Shown here piece by piece: positions 35,709 to 43,008 of a stretch of 64,000 nt of DNA (position 1 is its first letter; each line of letters begins with the position of its first letter). The notes below the pieces were generated by a model. That model was not told the origin of the DNA, ran no database searches, and worked only from the letters and a program-made list of their open reading frames with translations. The position numbers and the translations under genes are program-made. Source of the stretch: Pusillimonas minor (GTDB lineage: Bacteria; Pseudomonadota; Gammaproteobacteria; Burkholderiales; Burkholderiaceae_B); contig NZ_JACJUU010000001.1 of the NCBI RefSeq assembly GCF_014237865.1, positions 434,001-498,000 on the forward strand, in the 5' to 3' direction.

Positions 35709-37366
35709 ATACGCTGGTGGATGCCGGTCTGAACGCATCAGAGACACTTGACCTTCCTGAACTCGACCGCCTGGTCCCTGAAACGCCCGAAGCGCTGACA
35801 CAGAATCAGACTGACGCGCCAGATCGCCTGGTCCTTGTATCGGCCATCGACGATCATGATTACCATGCCGTGCCCGCAGTGCGCGCCAAAGCCGCGCTTA
35901 CGGATGACGGCGTGCTTTACCTGACTGAAGACGCACGCAGCGACATGTTGGTGCGCAGTTACATCGCCAGCCTGGATCGGCGCAAAGCACTCTCAGAAGG
36001 CAAAATCGCTCCATATCACACGGTCTATGAAGTGCCATATTCTGAAATTCAGCGCTTGTACACGGCAGCGGCAGATCCAACGGCCACCGGTCTGGCGGGA
36101 CTTCGGCGCACAGCTGAAGAGAGTTATGCCATTTCGATGATTTCCGAAGCGGCTAAAGAACAGGCCTCGGATATTTTCATTGAGGTCTATCCTGATAGCG
36201 CTGAAATCCATTATCGGATTGTGGGTGACATCGAGCGCCGCTTTTCCATGAAGCCAGAGCGCGCGAAACAGTTGGTGCGCACGATCTACGACTCAATGTC
36301 TGAAGCAACTGACCCGCATTACGACCCAACTCGGGATCAAAGCGGGCGCATTGCGAAACGTCATACCAGCGGCCTGGGTCTGCATCAGGTGCGAGTGTCG
36401 ACCGGACCGACCGACGAAGAGCGCCCTTTCATGGCACTTCGGCTGCACTATGACCTGGGTGAACCTCGCTCTTTGGTCAAGCTCGGTTTTTCCCAAGCGC
36501 AGAACGACGCGATTAACGACGTGACCGCACACGCATCGGGTATCGCCCTTTTCAGTGGTCCGACCGGTTCGGGTAAATCTACCTCACTGGCAAACTTTAT
36601 CGGGCTTCGCCAGAAGCTCGATGGTTGCCGTCGCAAGGTTATCGCGCTGGAGGACCCGCCAGAGATTCCAATTTACGGGGTTGTGCAAAAGGCGGTACTT
36701 CGCAAAGGGCTGGGACGCGAAGCAGAGGGCCAGGCTTGGATTGCCGGGTTTGAAACCCTCATGCGTTGGAACCCGGACTGGATCATCGCTGGTGAGCTTC
36801 GCCTTCGCGAAACCATGGACGCTGCCCTCAAAAGCGCGCTGACCAACCACCTGACCTGGGGCATGCTGCACGCAAGTTCAGCCACCTTGGTACCGACCCG
36901 CTTGCAAGAGGCCGGCATTGAAATGGGCTATTTAAGCGATCCGGAGATTTTCCGGCTTTTCGCTAACCAAAGCCTGGTGCCACAACTGTGCCCTCACTGC
37001 AGCGTCAGCTTTACCAAAGGCCAATCCGGCTTAGCCGAAGGGCTTGAACGTCGCATCAAAGCCCATTGCACCGCCGATACGGTTCGATTGCGTAACTACT
37101 CTGGATGCGATCACTGCTATCGCGGCGTCTTGCGTGTTCGCACCATCTGCGCCGAAGTGATGACAACGGATCACGCTCTACTCAGTAAGTTTCGACATGA
37201 GGGCGCGCAAGCCATGCGACGCTTTTGGGTTAGGGAGCGTGGCGGAATCACCAAAGCGGCCCACATGATCGAAAAGATTAACCAAGGTCTGATCGATCCG
37301 GCTGATGCCGAACGCATTGTTTCGCCTTTGGATGCCGATGCCCACCTCTGGGGAGATAGCACTTGA
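35705..37366 (+). CDS. pilQ: PilQ pilus assembly ATPase (GspE/PulE type)
   Basis: Cytosolic hexameric ATPase driving pilus extension, 553 residues. Walker A SGPTGSGKST is near residue 285, the Asp box around RRKVIALEDPPEIPI, Walker B WNPDWIIAGELRLRET, and the His box LTWGMLHASSA. A C-terminal CPHC...CDHC four-Cys zinc motif is intact, as in extension ATPases. In R64 nomenclature pilQ is the ATPase, not the secretin. Confidence 0.94.
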   Translation: MNTLVDAGLNASETLDLPELDRLVPETPEALTQNQTDAPDRLVLVSAIDDHDYHAVPAVRAKAALTDDGVLYLTEDARSDMLVRSYIASLDRRKALSEGKIAPYHTVYEVPYSEIQRLYTAAADPTATGLAGLRRTAEESYAISMISEAAKEQASDIFIEVYPDSAEIHYRIVGDIERRFSMKPERAKQLVRTIYDSMSEATDPHYDPTRDQSGRIAKRHTSGLGLHQVRVSTGPTDEERPFMALRLHYDLGEPRSLVKLGFSQAQNDAINDVTAHASGIALFSGPTGSGKSTSLANFIGLRQKLDGCRRKVIALEDPPEIPIYGVVQKAVLRKGLGREAEGQAWIAGFETLMRWNPDWIIAGELRLRETMDAALKSALTNHLTWGMLHASSATLVPTRLQEAGIEMGYLSDPEIFRLFANQSLVPQLCPHCSVSFTKGQSGLAEGLERRIKAHCTADTVRLRNYSGCDHCYRGVLRVRTICAEVMTTDHALLSKFRHEGAQAMRRFWVRERGGITKAAHMIEKINQGLIDPADAERIVSPLDADAHLWGDST

Positions 37367-38475
37367 ATGATCTAGTCCGATACTTGAACGCCAGAGCCAG
37401 ACGCAAAGCCTTCAAACGTGAGCAGCGGATCGACTTTTACCGGGCCATGTATCTATATCAGCGTGCGGGAGCCAGGAAACTGGAAACCCTGCGCAAACTG
37501 GCCGATACCTTTGGCGCGCATCTATCGGCCGGGCAACGCATGGCTAATCGCATGGCGGCGCTACTAGGGGCCAAACGGCCCCCTTTTGTACCGACCATCG
37601 CCAAAGTGGCTCAAACCGGCATCTTGCACAGCAATTTACCGCTGTCTGAAGCCTTGCGTGAGTGGCTCCCTTCGGCCGAGTGCGCCATTCTGGCTGCGGG
37701 GGAATCATCTGGCAATTTGGCGCAGGCTTGCCAGATGGCTGGCAAGTTCGCCCGCCAGCAAGGCGGCATGTGGCGACAAATCATTGGCGCCTTTGCCTAC
37801 CCATTGTTCTTGATCCTGGGGCTTATGGGTATTTTGTACATGATCGCTGGCGTTGTGCTACCCAGTATGGAGATCACCCGAACTGATACTTACAGCCCGT
37901 TAACGCAACTGACGATTTTTGCCGCCCAGTCGGTGCACGATTACTGGTTGTTAGCCATCACCGTGCCCATCCTGCTGGCCATCGGGATCACGTTATCTTT
38001 ACCTCGATGGTGCGGTGGCTGGCGCACCAAAGCCGATCGCTTTGCACCGTGGTCGTTTTATCGGCGCATCCAGGGCGCGCTGTTTTTATATTCATTTGCT
38101 GTTCTTCAAAAAAGCGGCCTACCGCTTCAAGGTGCGCTGGCCATCCTGGCCAGCACCGCTACCCCGTACCTTAAATCCCGGATCAACGCGGCCATGTATG
38201 GCGTTCGTCAAGGCTACAACCTGGGCGAATCGTTTCGTCATGCGGGCCACGAGTTTCCGGATTGGGAGGCGCTACCGGTTCTAGAAAGTATGAGTTCCCA
38301 ATCAGGCTTTGCAGATGCCCTGATCGAGTACGCCGAGAACTGGCTGGACGACACCACGTACTTCATCGAGAAGTATTCAAAACGCGCCAATAGCATCGGC
38401 ACGGTTTGGGTGCTTTTGTGGATCGCCCTGCTCATGAGCACCATTTTTGAACTTATTTCAATGTCATTTCGCTAA
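37363..38475 (+). CDS. pilR: PilR inner-membrane platform protein (GspF family)
   Basis: Polytopic platform that couples the ATPase to pilin insertion, 370 residues with two GspF domains. Membrane segments lie at FAYPLFLILGLMGILYMIAG, YWLLAITVPILLAIGITLSL, and the extreme C-terminus (VWVLLWIALLMSTIFELISM). The start is an in-frame TTG with GGGGAG seven bases upstream that overlaps the pilQ stop; no ATG in this frame fits better. Confidence 0.92.
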   Translation: MNDLVRYLNARARRKAFKREQRIDFYRAMYLYQRAGARKLETLRKLADTFGAHLSAGQRMANRMAALLGAKRPPFVPTIAKVAQTGILHSNLPLSEALREWLPSAECAILAAGESSGNLAQACQMAGKFARQQGGMWRQIIGAFAYPLFLILGLMGILYMIAGVVLPSMEITRTDTYSPLTQLTIFAAQSVHDYWLLAITVPILLAIGITLSLPRWCGGWRTKADRFAPWSFYRRIQGALFLYSFAVLQKSGLPLQGALAILASTATPYLKSRINAAMYGVRQGYNLGESFRHAGHEFPDWEALPVLESMSSQSGFADALIEYAENWLDDTTYFIEKYSKRANSIGTVWVLLWIALLMSTIFELISMSFR

Positions 38476-38488
38476 AAAGGTTTCAACC

Positions 38489-38980
38489 ATGAACTTGCTT
38501 CGCTTCATTCTTAAGCGCAAAACAACCGTCAACCCGCAACGCGGTATGTTCACTTTGCCCGCCATGGGCTCGATCGCCCTGGTAGCGCTGGCACTCGCGG
38601 CTACCTACGGGATCTATCGCTATATCACCAACAGCTACTCGGTCACGATCGAAAGCACCAATCTAATGTCGATCGTCAGTGGCGCCAAATCCCTCAAAAC
38701 GAACGGCTCATACGCATCGGTAGATAACGCCGCACTGCAGCGTATTCGCGCTTTTGGGAACATGACCGGCGGCCAGTCAGGCGGCACCGTTCGAAATGGT
38801 TGGAGCGGCACCGTGGTCGTTTCGGGCACAGCCAGTCAACTGGAAATTCAGTACAACAGCATTCCCGCATCAGCCTGCGATCGCTTTCTGGCTCGCGCCA
38901 CTGATAGCGGCGAGTTCGCTGCGCCACTGCCGACCTGCGCCGCAACGGGTAACTCAGATCTGACCTTTATCGCCTATTGA
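38489..38980 (+). CDS. pilS: PilS major pilin (type IVb prepilin)
   Basis: Structural subunit of the thin pilus. The 163-residue prepilin has a leader of about 20 residues ending NPQRG, then MFTLPAMGSIALVALALAAT, the hydrophobic core helix; cleavage is expected after the Gly. Residue +5 is Pro, not the usual Glu. Two Cys in the C-terminal part (SACDRFLA and LPTCAATG) can form the type IV pilin disulphide loop. AAAAGG precedes the ATG. No prepilin peptidase gene is visible in the window, so processing must come from elsewhere. Confidence 0.9.
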   Translation: MNLLRFILKRKTTVNPQRGMFTLPAMGSIALVALALAATYGIYRYITNSYSVTIESTNLMSIVSGAKSLKTNGSYASVDNAALQRIRAFGNMTGGQSGGTVRNGWSGTVVVSGTASQLEIQYNSIPASACDRFLARATDSGEFAAPLPTCAATGNSDLTFIAY

Positions 38981-38984
38981 CGCC

Positions 38985-39947
38985 ATGTCTAGCTTGCATG
39001 ACTTGCGATTTGTCGACCTTGTGCTTGGCACAGATTTTTGCGAAGCCAAGGTCGAAGGTCCTGACCTCACTGAGATGATGGATGTACAGGTCTCCCACGG
39101 CACCGATGTCGATGCTATCCGAACCAGGTGTTTAGAAGAGCATCTAAAGGCCTCGGAATTCACCCTGCAATATGAAACCCTACGCTTTCGGGTAACCACC
39201 ATGAACCTGGAAGAGCAACCGGTGTGGTTCCTGTCTCGAATTGACGCGCAGGTTCGTCCATTGGCAGATCTTCCCGTCCCGAAAGACTTTGTTGAATTTA
39301 TCGAACGCCCAAGGTTGCAAGGCCTGATTCTGGTAACTGGTGGCTTTGGGACAGGTAAAACCACCACTGCGGCCAGCCTATTTTGTCATCGCATTAGTCA
39401 GCTGGGCGGCTTGGGTATCGCACTGGAAGATCCAGCCGGTGAGGTACGCATGGCGGGCCGCTGCGGCCACGGGCGCGTTGTTCAAGTACCCGTTTCTGCC
39501 CAGACCGGCGGCTATCACGCTCCCTTGCAACATGTGCGCCGCTCACGCGCCGATTTTGTCTTGATCGGGGAGATTCGCGAAGCCAGAACGGCGATCGAGG
39601 CGCAGGACATTGCCAACACTGACATGCCGGTGATTGCCACAATGCACGCCTCTTCGGTCGAAGAGGCATTGGATAAGTATCAAACTTATCTGCGGGCTGA
39701 TAAGGCCAGTAGCGCTGAAGCTAACGCAAGACTGGCGATGACCTTGGCGGGTGTCATTCATTTAACCAAGGATTACACCCGAGCCGCCTCGGGCGAGCCG
39801 TTTGCCCGCTACACCCCTCGATGCCTGCTTGTGGATCGTCACAATCCAATCAGTAGCGGGATCATCGGCAAGATCCGTGACGGCAACTTCATGGCACTGA
39901 ACGACGATATTGCCTTTCAAGCTTCGCGACGGGTGCGCGGCTTTTGA
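38985..39947 (+). CDS. PilT-like pilus ATPase
   Basis: 320-residue ATPase of the type II/IV secretion superfamily. Walker A GGFGTGKTTTAA, Asp box GLGIALEDPAGEVRM, Walker B ADFVLIGEIREARTAIEA (the PilT-type GE(I/M)R) and His box IATMHASS are intact. It resembles retraction ATPases more than PilQ. In R64 the gene at this place (pilT) encodes a lytic transglycosylase, so this is a different gene and I do not transfer the symbol. It suggests the pilus can be retracted (inference). Confidence 0.88.
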   Translation: MSSLHDLRFVDLVLGTDFCEAKVEGPDLTEMMDVQVSHGTDVDAIRTRCLEEHLKASEFTLQYETLRFRVTTMNLEEQPVWFLSRIDAQVRPLADLPVPKDFVEFIERPRLQGLILVTGGFGTGKTTTAASLFCHRISQLGGLGIALEDPAGEVRMAGRCGHGRVVQVPVSAQTGGYHAPLQHVRRSRADFVLIGEIREARTAIEAQDIANTDMPVIATMHASSVEEALDKYQTYLRADKASSAEANARLAMTLAGVIHLTKDYTRAASGEPFARYTPRCLLVDRHNPISSGIIGKIRDGNFMALNDDIAFQASRRVRGF

Positions 39948-39970
39948 ACCTTAACCAAGAGATTGCCAGT

Positions 39971-41413
39971 ATGACTCAATGCTCAAATTTGACGCGGGCA
40001 TTATTTAACCGCATCACCCAACCTCAACCGCGCAACCAGGCCGGCTTTGGCATGGGTTCCATGCTGGCGGCCGTGGCTATTATGTTTCTCGTCTACCAGG
40101 GCTTTAGCGAGCCGCTTGCCCGATACCGGGCAACGCCACGCGTCAACGAAACGGCAGCCCACCTGGAGAAAGTGAGCCTGGCAGCCGCGCAATATGTTCA
40201 AGATAACTATGCGCCGCTAACCAGTACGCTGACCCTGAACGGTCCGGCAACCACTGTCACAACGACTGACCTGCGAGATACGGGCTATCTAAGTCAAGCG
40301 CTATCAGACCTGAACCCTTACTCTCAAGGGTATAGCTTGCGCATCCGTTACGTTACGCAAGGCGCAGGCGCCAATCAGCGAAATGTCCTTGAGCCGATGG
40401 TAATAACTGAGGGTGGGCAGCCGATTCCTGATAATGAGCTACTGCGTATCGCGGGCAAGCTCAAAGCCGGTGGCAGCATTAGATCAAGTGACCCCACCTT
40501 GGCCGTAGGCAATAACGGTGGGTGGCAGGTGCCGGTAAATGCTTTTGGTGTTAATCCAGGTGCTGGACATCTGGCCGTGGGCATGTTTTACAGCGATGCA
40601 GGCATGTTGGCGGATTACCTGTACCGAAACGCGGTACCGGGACGTCCTGAAGTCAACCAGATGAATACCGACATTGACATGGCGGGAAGCTCGATCCAGA
40701 ACGCTGAAGTTGTCCAGACGGCCGAAGCGCACTTGACGCGAATCGTCACCCAAGCCACGGCTTGCAGTCCTGACGGGGCCATCGCCCGCAATGCGGCCGG
40801 CACACCCATGCTTTGCGAAAACGGCCTCTGGAATCAGAGCGCCACCTTGAACTGGGTCGATGGTGAGGGCCAACGCATGCAAATGACCGCTGCTAACGGT
40901 CAAACCATCTGGCTACAGAACCAGAACGGCAAGTATCGCTGGATGAACGGCACCTGGTCATCAGAGCTGGCCAGCGTCGATCAATCGGGCAATTTATCAG
41001 CTGCCGGTCGAGTCAAGTCTGGCGAATTCATGCAGATTGACGGTATCGCAGTCGAGGGACAAGCGTGCTCACCTAATGGCTTGATTGGTCGTGATGCTGC
41101 TGGCTTGATACTTTCTTGCCAATCCGGGATTTGGAGAAAACCTGAATCCATTTGGTCGCGTTCGGCCGCCACGTGCCCATATGGCACCGTCTATACCGGT
41201 GGCAGCTGCGTGGCTATATCAAGTTTTGCGCCGCCAGCGTCGTCCTATAGGTTCGGGGGACTCTATAACTGGATCAGCGGCTATTGGGGATCCCAATGCG
41301 GTACAGTAAACCCATTTACTGGCTATTGCTCATGCCCTTCTGGATATGTCGCATCACTGGTTAGCCAAATGGGTTCCGCCGATAGCTCTGGCAGTTTATA
41401 TCTTTGTCGTTAG
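39971..41413 (+). CDS. pilV: PilV minor pilin / pilus-tip adhesin with switchable C-terminus
   Basis: Tip adhesin of the thin pilus, whose R64 relative selects recipient cells by binding their surface lipopolysaccharide. A prepilin-like leader ends NQAG before FGMGSMLAAVAIMFLVYQGF. Residues to about 387 are constant and end in GLILSCQSGIW, encoded by the first 19-bp shufflon repeat at 41116. The remaining 93 residues are the currently expressed cassette, Cys/Tyr/Gly-rich (CPYGTVYTGGSC, YCSCPSGYV). ATG at 39971 chosen; a TTG at 39944 has no ribosome site. Further cassettes lie inverted downstream. Confidence 0.93.
   Translation: MTQCSNLTRALFNRITQPQPRNQAGFGMGSMLAAVAIMFLVYQGFSEPLARYRATPRVNETAAHLEKVSLAAAQYVQDNYAPLTSTLTLNGPATTVTTTDLRDTGYLSQALSDLNPYSQGYSLRIRYVTQGAGANQRNVLEPMVITEGGQPIPDNELLRIAGKLKAGGSIRSSDPTLAVGNNGGWQVPVNAFGVNPGAGHLAVGMFYSDAGMLADYLYRNAVPGRPEVNQMNTDIDMAGSSIQNAEVVQTAEAHLTRIVTQATACSPDGAIARNAAGTPMLCENGLWNQSATLNWVDGEGQRMQMTAANGQTIWLQNQNGKYRWMNGTWSSELASVDQSGNLSAAGRVKSGEFMQIDGIAVEGQACSPNGLIGRDAAGLILSCQSGIWRKPESIWSRSAATCPYGTVYTGGSCVAISSFAPPASSYRFGGLYNWISGYWGSQCGTVNPFTGYCSCPSGYVASLVSQMGSADSSGSLYLCR
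41116..41134 (+). repeat. Shufflon repeat 1 (sfx-like), inside pilV
   Basis: TTGCCAATCCGG-GATT-TGG in plus orientation. It marks the junction between constant and variable parts of PilV. The pattern nearly equals the R64 repeat (GTGCCAATCCGGTNNNTGG, from memory). Confidence 0.93.
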
Positions 41414-41449
41414 GCTAGCTGTATTTGTGCAGGCCTACAGCGAGGGTCG

Positions 41450-41684
41450 CTAGTTCCAAGACTCACACGCAAATCCATAATAAATCGTGTCCCATGGTGC
41501 AGCATAGTATCCGTAGCCAGCCGAAGTTTTGATGGCCCAATATCCGGCAGGGCATGAACATCTACCAGTTATCGCATGTGGAATTGCGCAACCTGAAGAA
41601 TAAGGTCCGCCAATAGCCTCCATGAATGCTCCGCCGTAGCGCAATGCGCTTTTATCTTGTTTATCCCAAATCCCGGATTGGCAA
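41450..41684 (-). other. Silent PilV C-terminal cassette 1
   Basis: Open frame without its own start, entering through repeat 2 as CQSGIWDKQDKSALRYGG and ending ACESWN. It has YGG, CAIP and RCSCPAGYW motifs shared with the active cassette. Its stop lies 36 bp from the pilV stop, tail to tail, so flipping 41116-41684 swaps the two. Confidence 0.88.
41666..41684 (-). repeat. Shufflon repeat 2
   Basis: CCAAATCCCGGATTGGCAA, the inverse of repeat 1 with identical bases at all 19 positions. Confidence 0.93.
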
Positions 41685-41943
41685 TCAAAAGGCACAAAGG
41701 GCTATCGCATAAGCGGTGGTTACGTAGTTAGACACCACTACATATTGGTTAGAGGCAGTTGGGTAACTTGCGAGAGGTGATTTGTCGTCTCCAAGCCATG
41801 TATAACTATGCCCACCAGACATAAGTCGTGTCCCTCCTGGGCAGGTCGCAACGGAACTATTCCCACCACTTACCACCGGCCCATTAACTACAAACCAATT
41901 TCCAGGAGGTCCCTTTGATTTTGTCCAAATCCCGGATTGGCAA
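41685..41943 (-). other. Silent PilV C-terminal cassette 2
   Basis: Reads from repeat 3 as CQSGIWTKSKGPPGNW and ends YAIALCAF; the stop codon is immediately next to repeat 2. Unlike most cassettes it lacks the SCPAGY motif and is rich in Ser/Tyr/Thr (SYTWLGDDKS). Confidence 0.86.
41925..41943 (-). repeat. Shufflon repeat 3
   Basis: Identical to repeat 2, same orientation. Confidence 0.93.
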
Positions 41944-41954
41944 TTTGCTAACAG

Positions 41955-42162
41955 CTAATTGCTTGACAAGCAGTCGTAGTGAATCAGACCGTTATCACCA
42001 ACTGATCCTGAGGACCAACGGTCATACGCCGAGTATCCAGCGGGACAAGAGCACCAGCCAGTGAATACATTTCCCGAGATGCACGAGTAACTGTAGTTAT
42101 AGAAAAAATTTCCACCGTACTTATACCTAGCACCTTGCATTTTCCAAGCACCGGATTGGCAA
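41955..42162 (-). other. Silent PilV C-terminal cassette 3
   Basis: Reads from repeat 4 as CQSGAWKMQGARYKYGG and ends HYDCLSSN. Contains SCISGNVFTGWCSCPAGYS, very like the active cassette's VNPFTGYCSCPSGY. Confidence 0.87.
42144..42162 (-). repeat. Shufflon repeat 4
   Basis: CCAAGCACCGGATTGGCAA; core conserved, the four variable bases differ from repeats 1-3. Confidence 0.92.
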
Positions 42163-42171
42163 AATGAGCGA

Positions 42172-42358
42172 TTATGAAAGCGTCAATTTGATGCAACCGC
42201 ACGTCCCTTGAGCCCATATGCTCCCCGGAGCATAAACCGCACAACCAGGGTAAGGATCGGGAGCAGTTACGTAGCTCCACGCCCATGCCTGGCTAAAGTT
42301 TACATAGCTACAGTAATAGCCTGTTTTGCCGAAGCTTTTCCACACCTCGGATTGGCAA
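42172..42358 (-). other. Silent PilV C-terminal cassette 4
   Basis: Reads from repeat 5 as CQSEVWKSFGKTGYYCSY and ends CGCIKLTLS. The repeat variant gives Glu in place of the usual Gly. Contains AWAWSYVTAPDPYPGC. Confidence 0.86.
42340..42358 (-). repeat. Shufflon repeat 5 (core variant)
   Basis: CCACACCTCGGATTGGCAA; one core position differs (CCGA instead of CCGG when read toward the cassette). Confidence 0.9.
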
Positions 42359-42364
42359 AACAAA

Positions 42365-42575
42365 CTACAGAATCATGAAGAAAAGAGTAGAACACGGTTG
42401 ATTGCTGCTGATGTCGTACCAAACGGTACCCGACAAGTAGCTTCCGACCCCATTTTCTTGGGCCCAGAGTATGCAAAAAACATCGTAATGATATCCAGTC
42501 GGATAACCATAACTTGACCCATTAGACCGTTGTGTAAGTCCTCTGCTAACTTTTCCCCAGATACCGGATTGGCAA
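42365..42575 (-). other. Silent PilV C-terminal cassette 5
   Basis: Reads from repeat 6 as CQSGIWGKVSRGLTQRSNG and ends CSTLFFMIL. Tyr/Gly/Ser-rich (SSYGYPTGYHYDVFC). Confidence 0.86.
42557..42575 (-). repeat. Shufflon repeat 6
   Basis: CCAGATACCGGATTGGCAA, same orientation as repeats 2-5. Confidence 0.92.
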
Positions 42576-42576
42576 A

Positions 42577-42775
42577 TTAGTCCCCTCGGCAGCACATATA
42601 TATTGCGCCACCATATTCACCCACATCGCTGATGCGAAAACAGATGTCAGCACCCCGACCGATTCTGTATGGGTATCCGCTGTTTCCATTCCAGAACTGA
42701 AATGCATAACAGGTCGAGGACCACCATTGGCCGGGGCTCTGCTCCGTGTTCTTTTTCCACACCCCGGATTGGCAA
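42577..42775 (-). other. Silent PilV C-terminal cassette 6
   Basis: Reads from repeat 7 as CQSGVWKKNTEQSPGQWW and ends YMCCRGD, an RGD at the extreme C-terminus. The stop sits one base beyond repeat 6. Confidence 0.86.
42757..42775 (-). repeat. Shufflon repeat 7
   Basis: CCACACCCCGGATTGGCAA, same orientation. Confidence 0.92.
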
Positions 42776-42776
42776 A

Positions 42777-42969
42777 TTAGCGTCTGGCGTAGCATTGAAT
42801 GTGCTGCCAATCATTGCTTTGAATACCAATTGGAGTGTAGCCAGCTGGGCAAGAACAACTATATGTTATGGGATTTGGATACACGCAGTTCCCATAACTA
42901 ATCGAGGCATATCCACCGCCGTACTTTACTAGGCCCGCACCTTGTTCTCGCCAGACACCGGATTGGCAA
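42777..42969 (-). other. Silent PilV C-terminal cassette 7
   Basis: Reads from repeat 8 as CQSGVWREQGAGLVKYGGG and ends HIQCYARR. Carries YPNPITYSCSCPAGYTPIG, the same fold signature as cassettes 1 and 3. Outermost cassette, 40 bp from the 3' end of rci. Confidence 0.87.
42951..42969 (-). repeat. Shufflon repeat 8 (outer boundary)
   Basis: CCAGACACCGGATTGGCAA, same orientation; distal end of the invertible region. Confidence 0.92.
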
Positions 42970-43008
42970 AAATGCCTCAAAACTTGCGACTTTTGCGTCA
43001 AAAAAGTA

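Noticed and set aside
41116-42969. Regularly recurring 19-bp repeats as a possible CRISPR array
   Set aside because: Spacing is irregular (about 187-541 bp), one copy is inverted relative to the rest, and the intervals are coding cassettes continuing the pilV frame.
41450-43001. Seven minus-strand open frames as independent small genes
   Set aside because: They enter through the repeats in frame with CQSGxW, have no ribosome sites, and any internal Met is not conserved. They are silent pilV ends.
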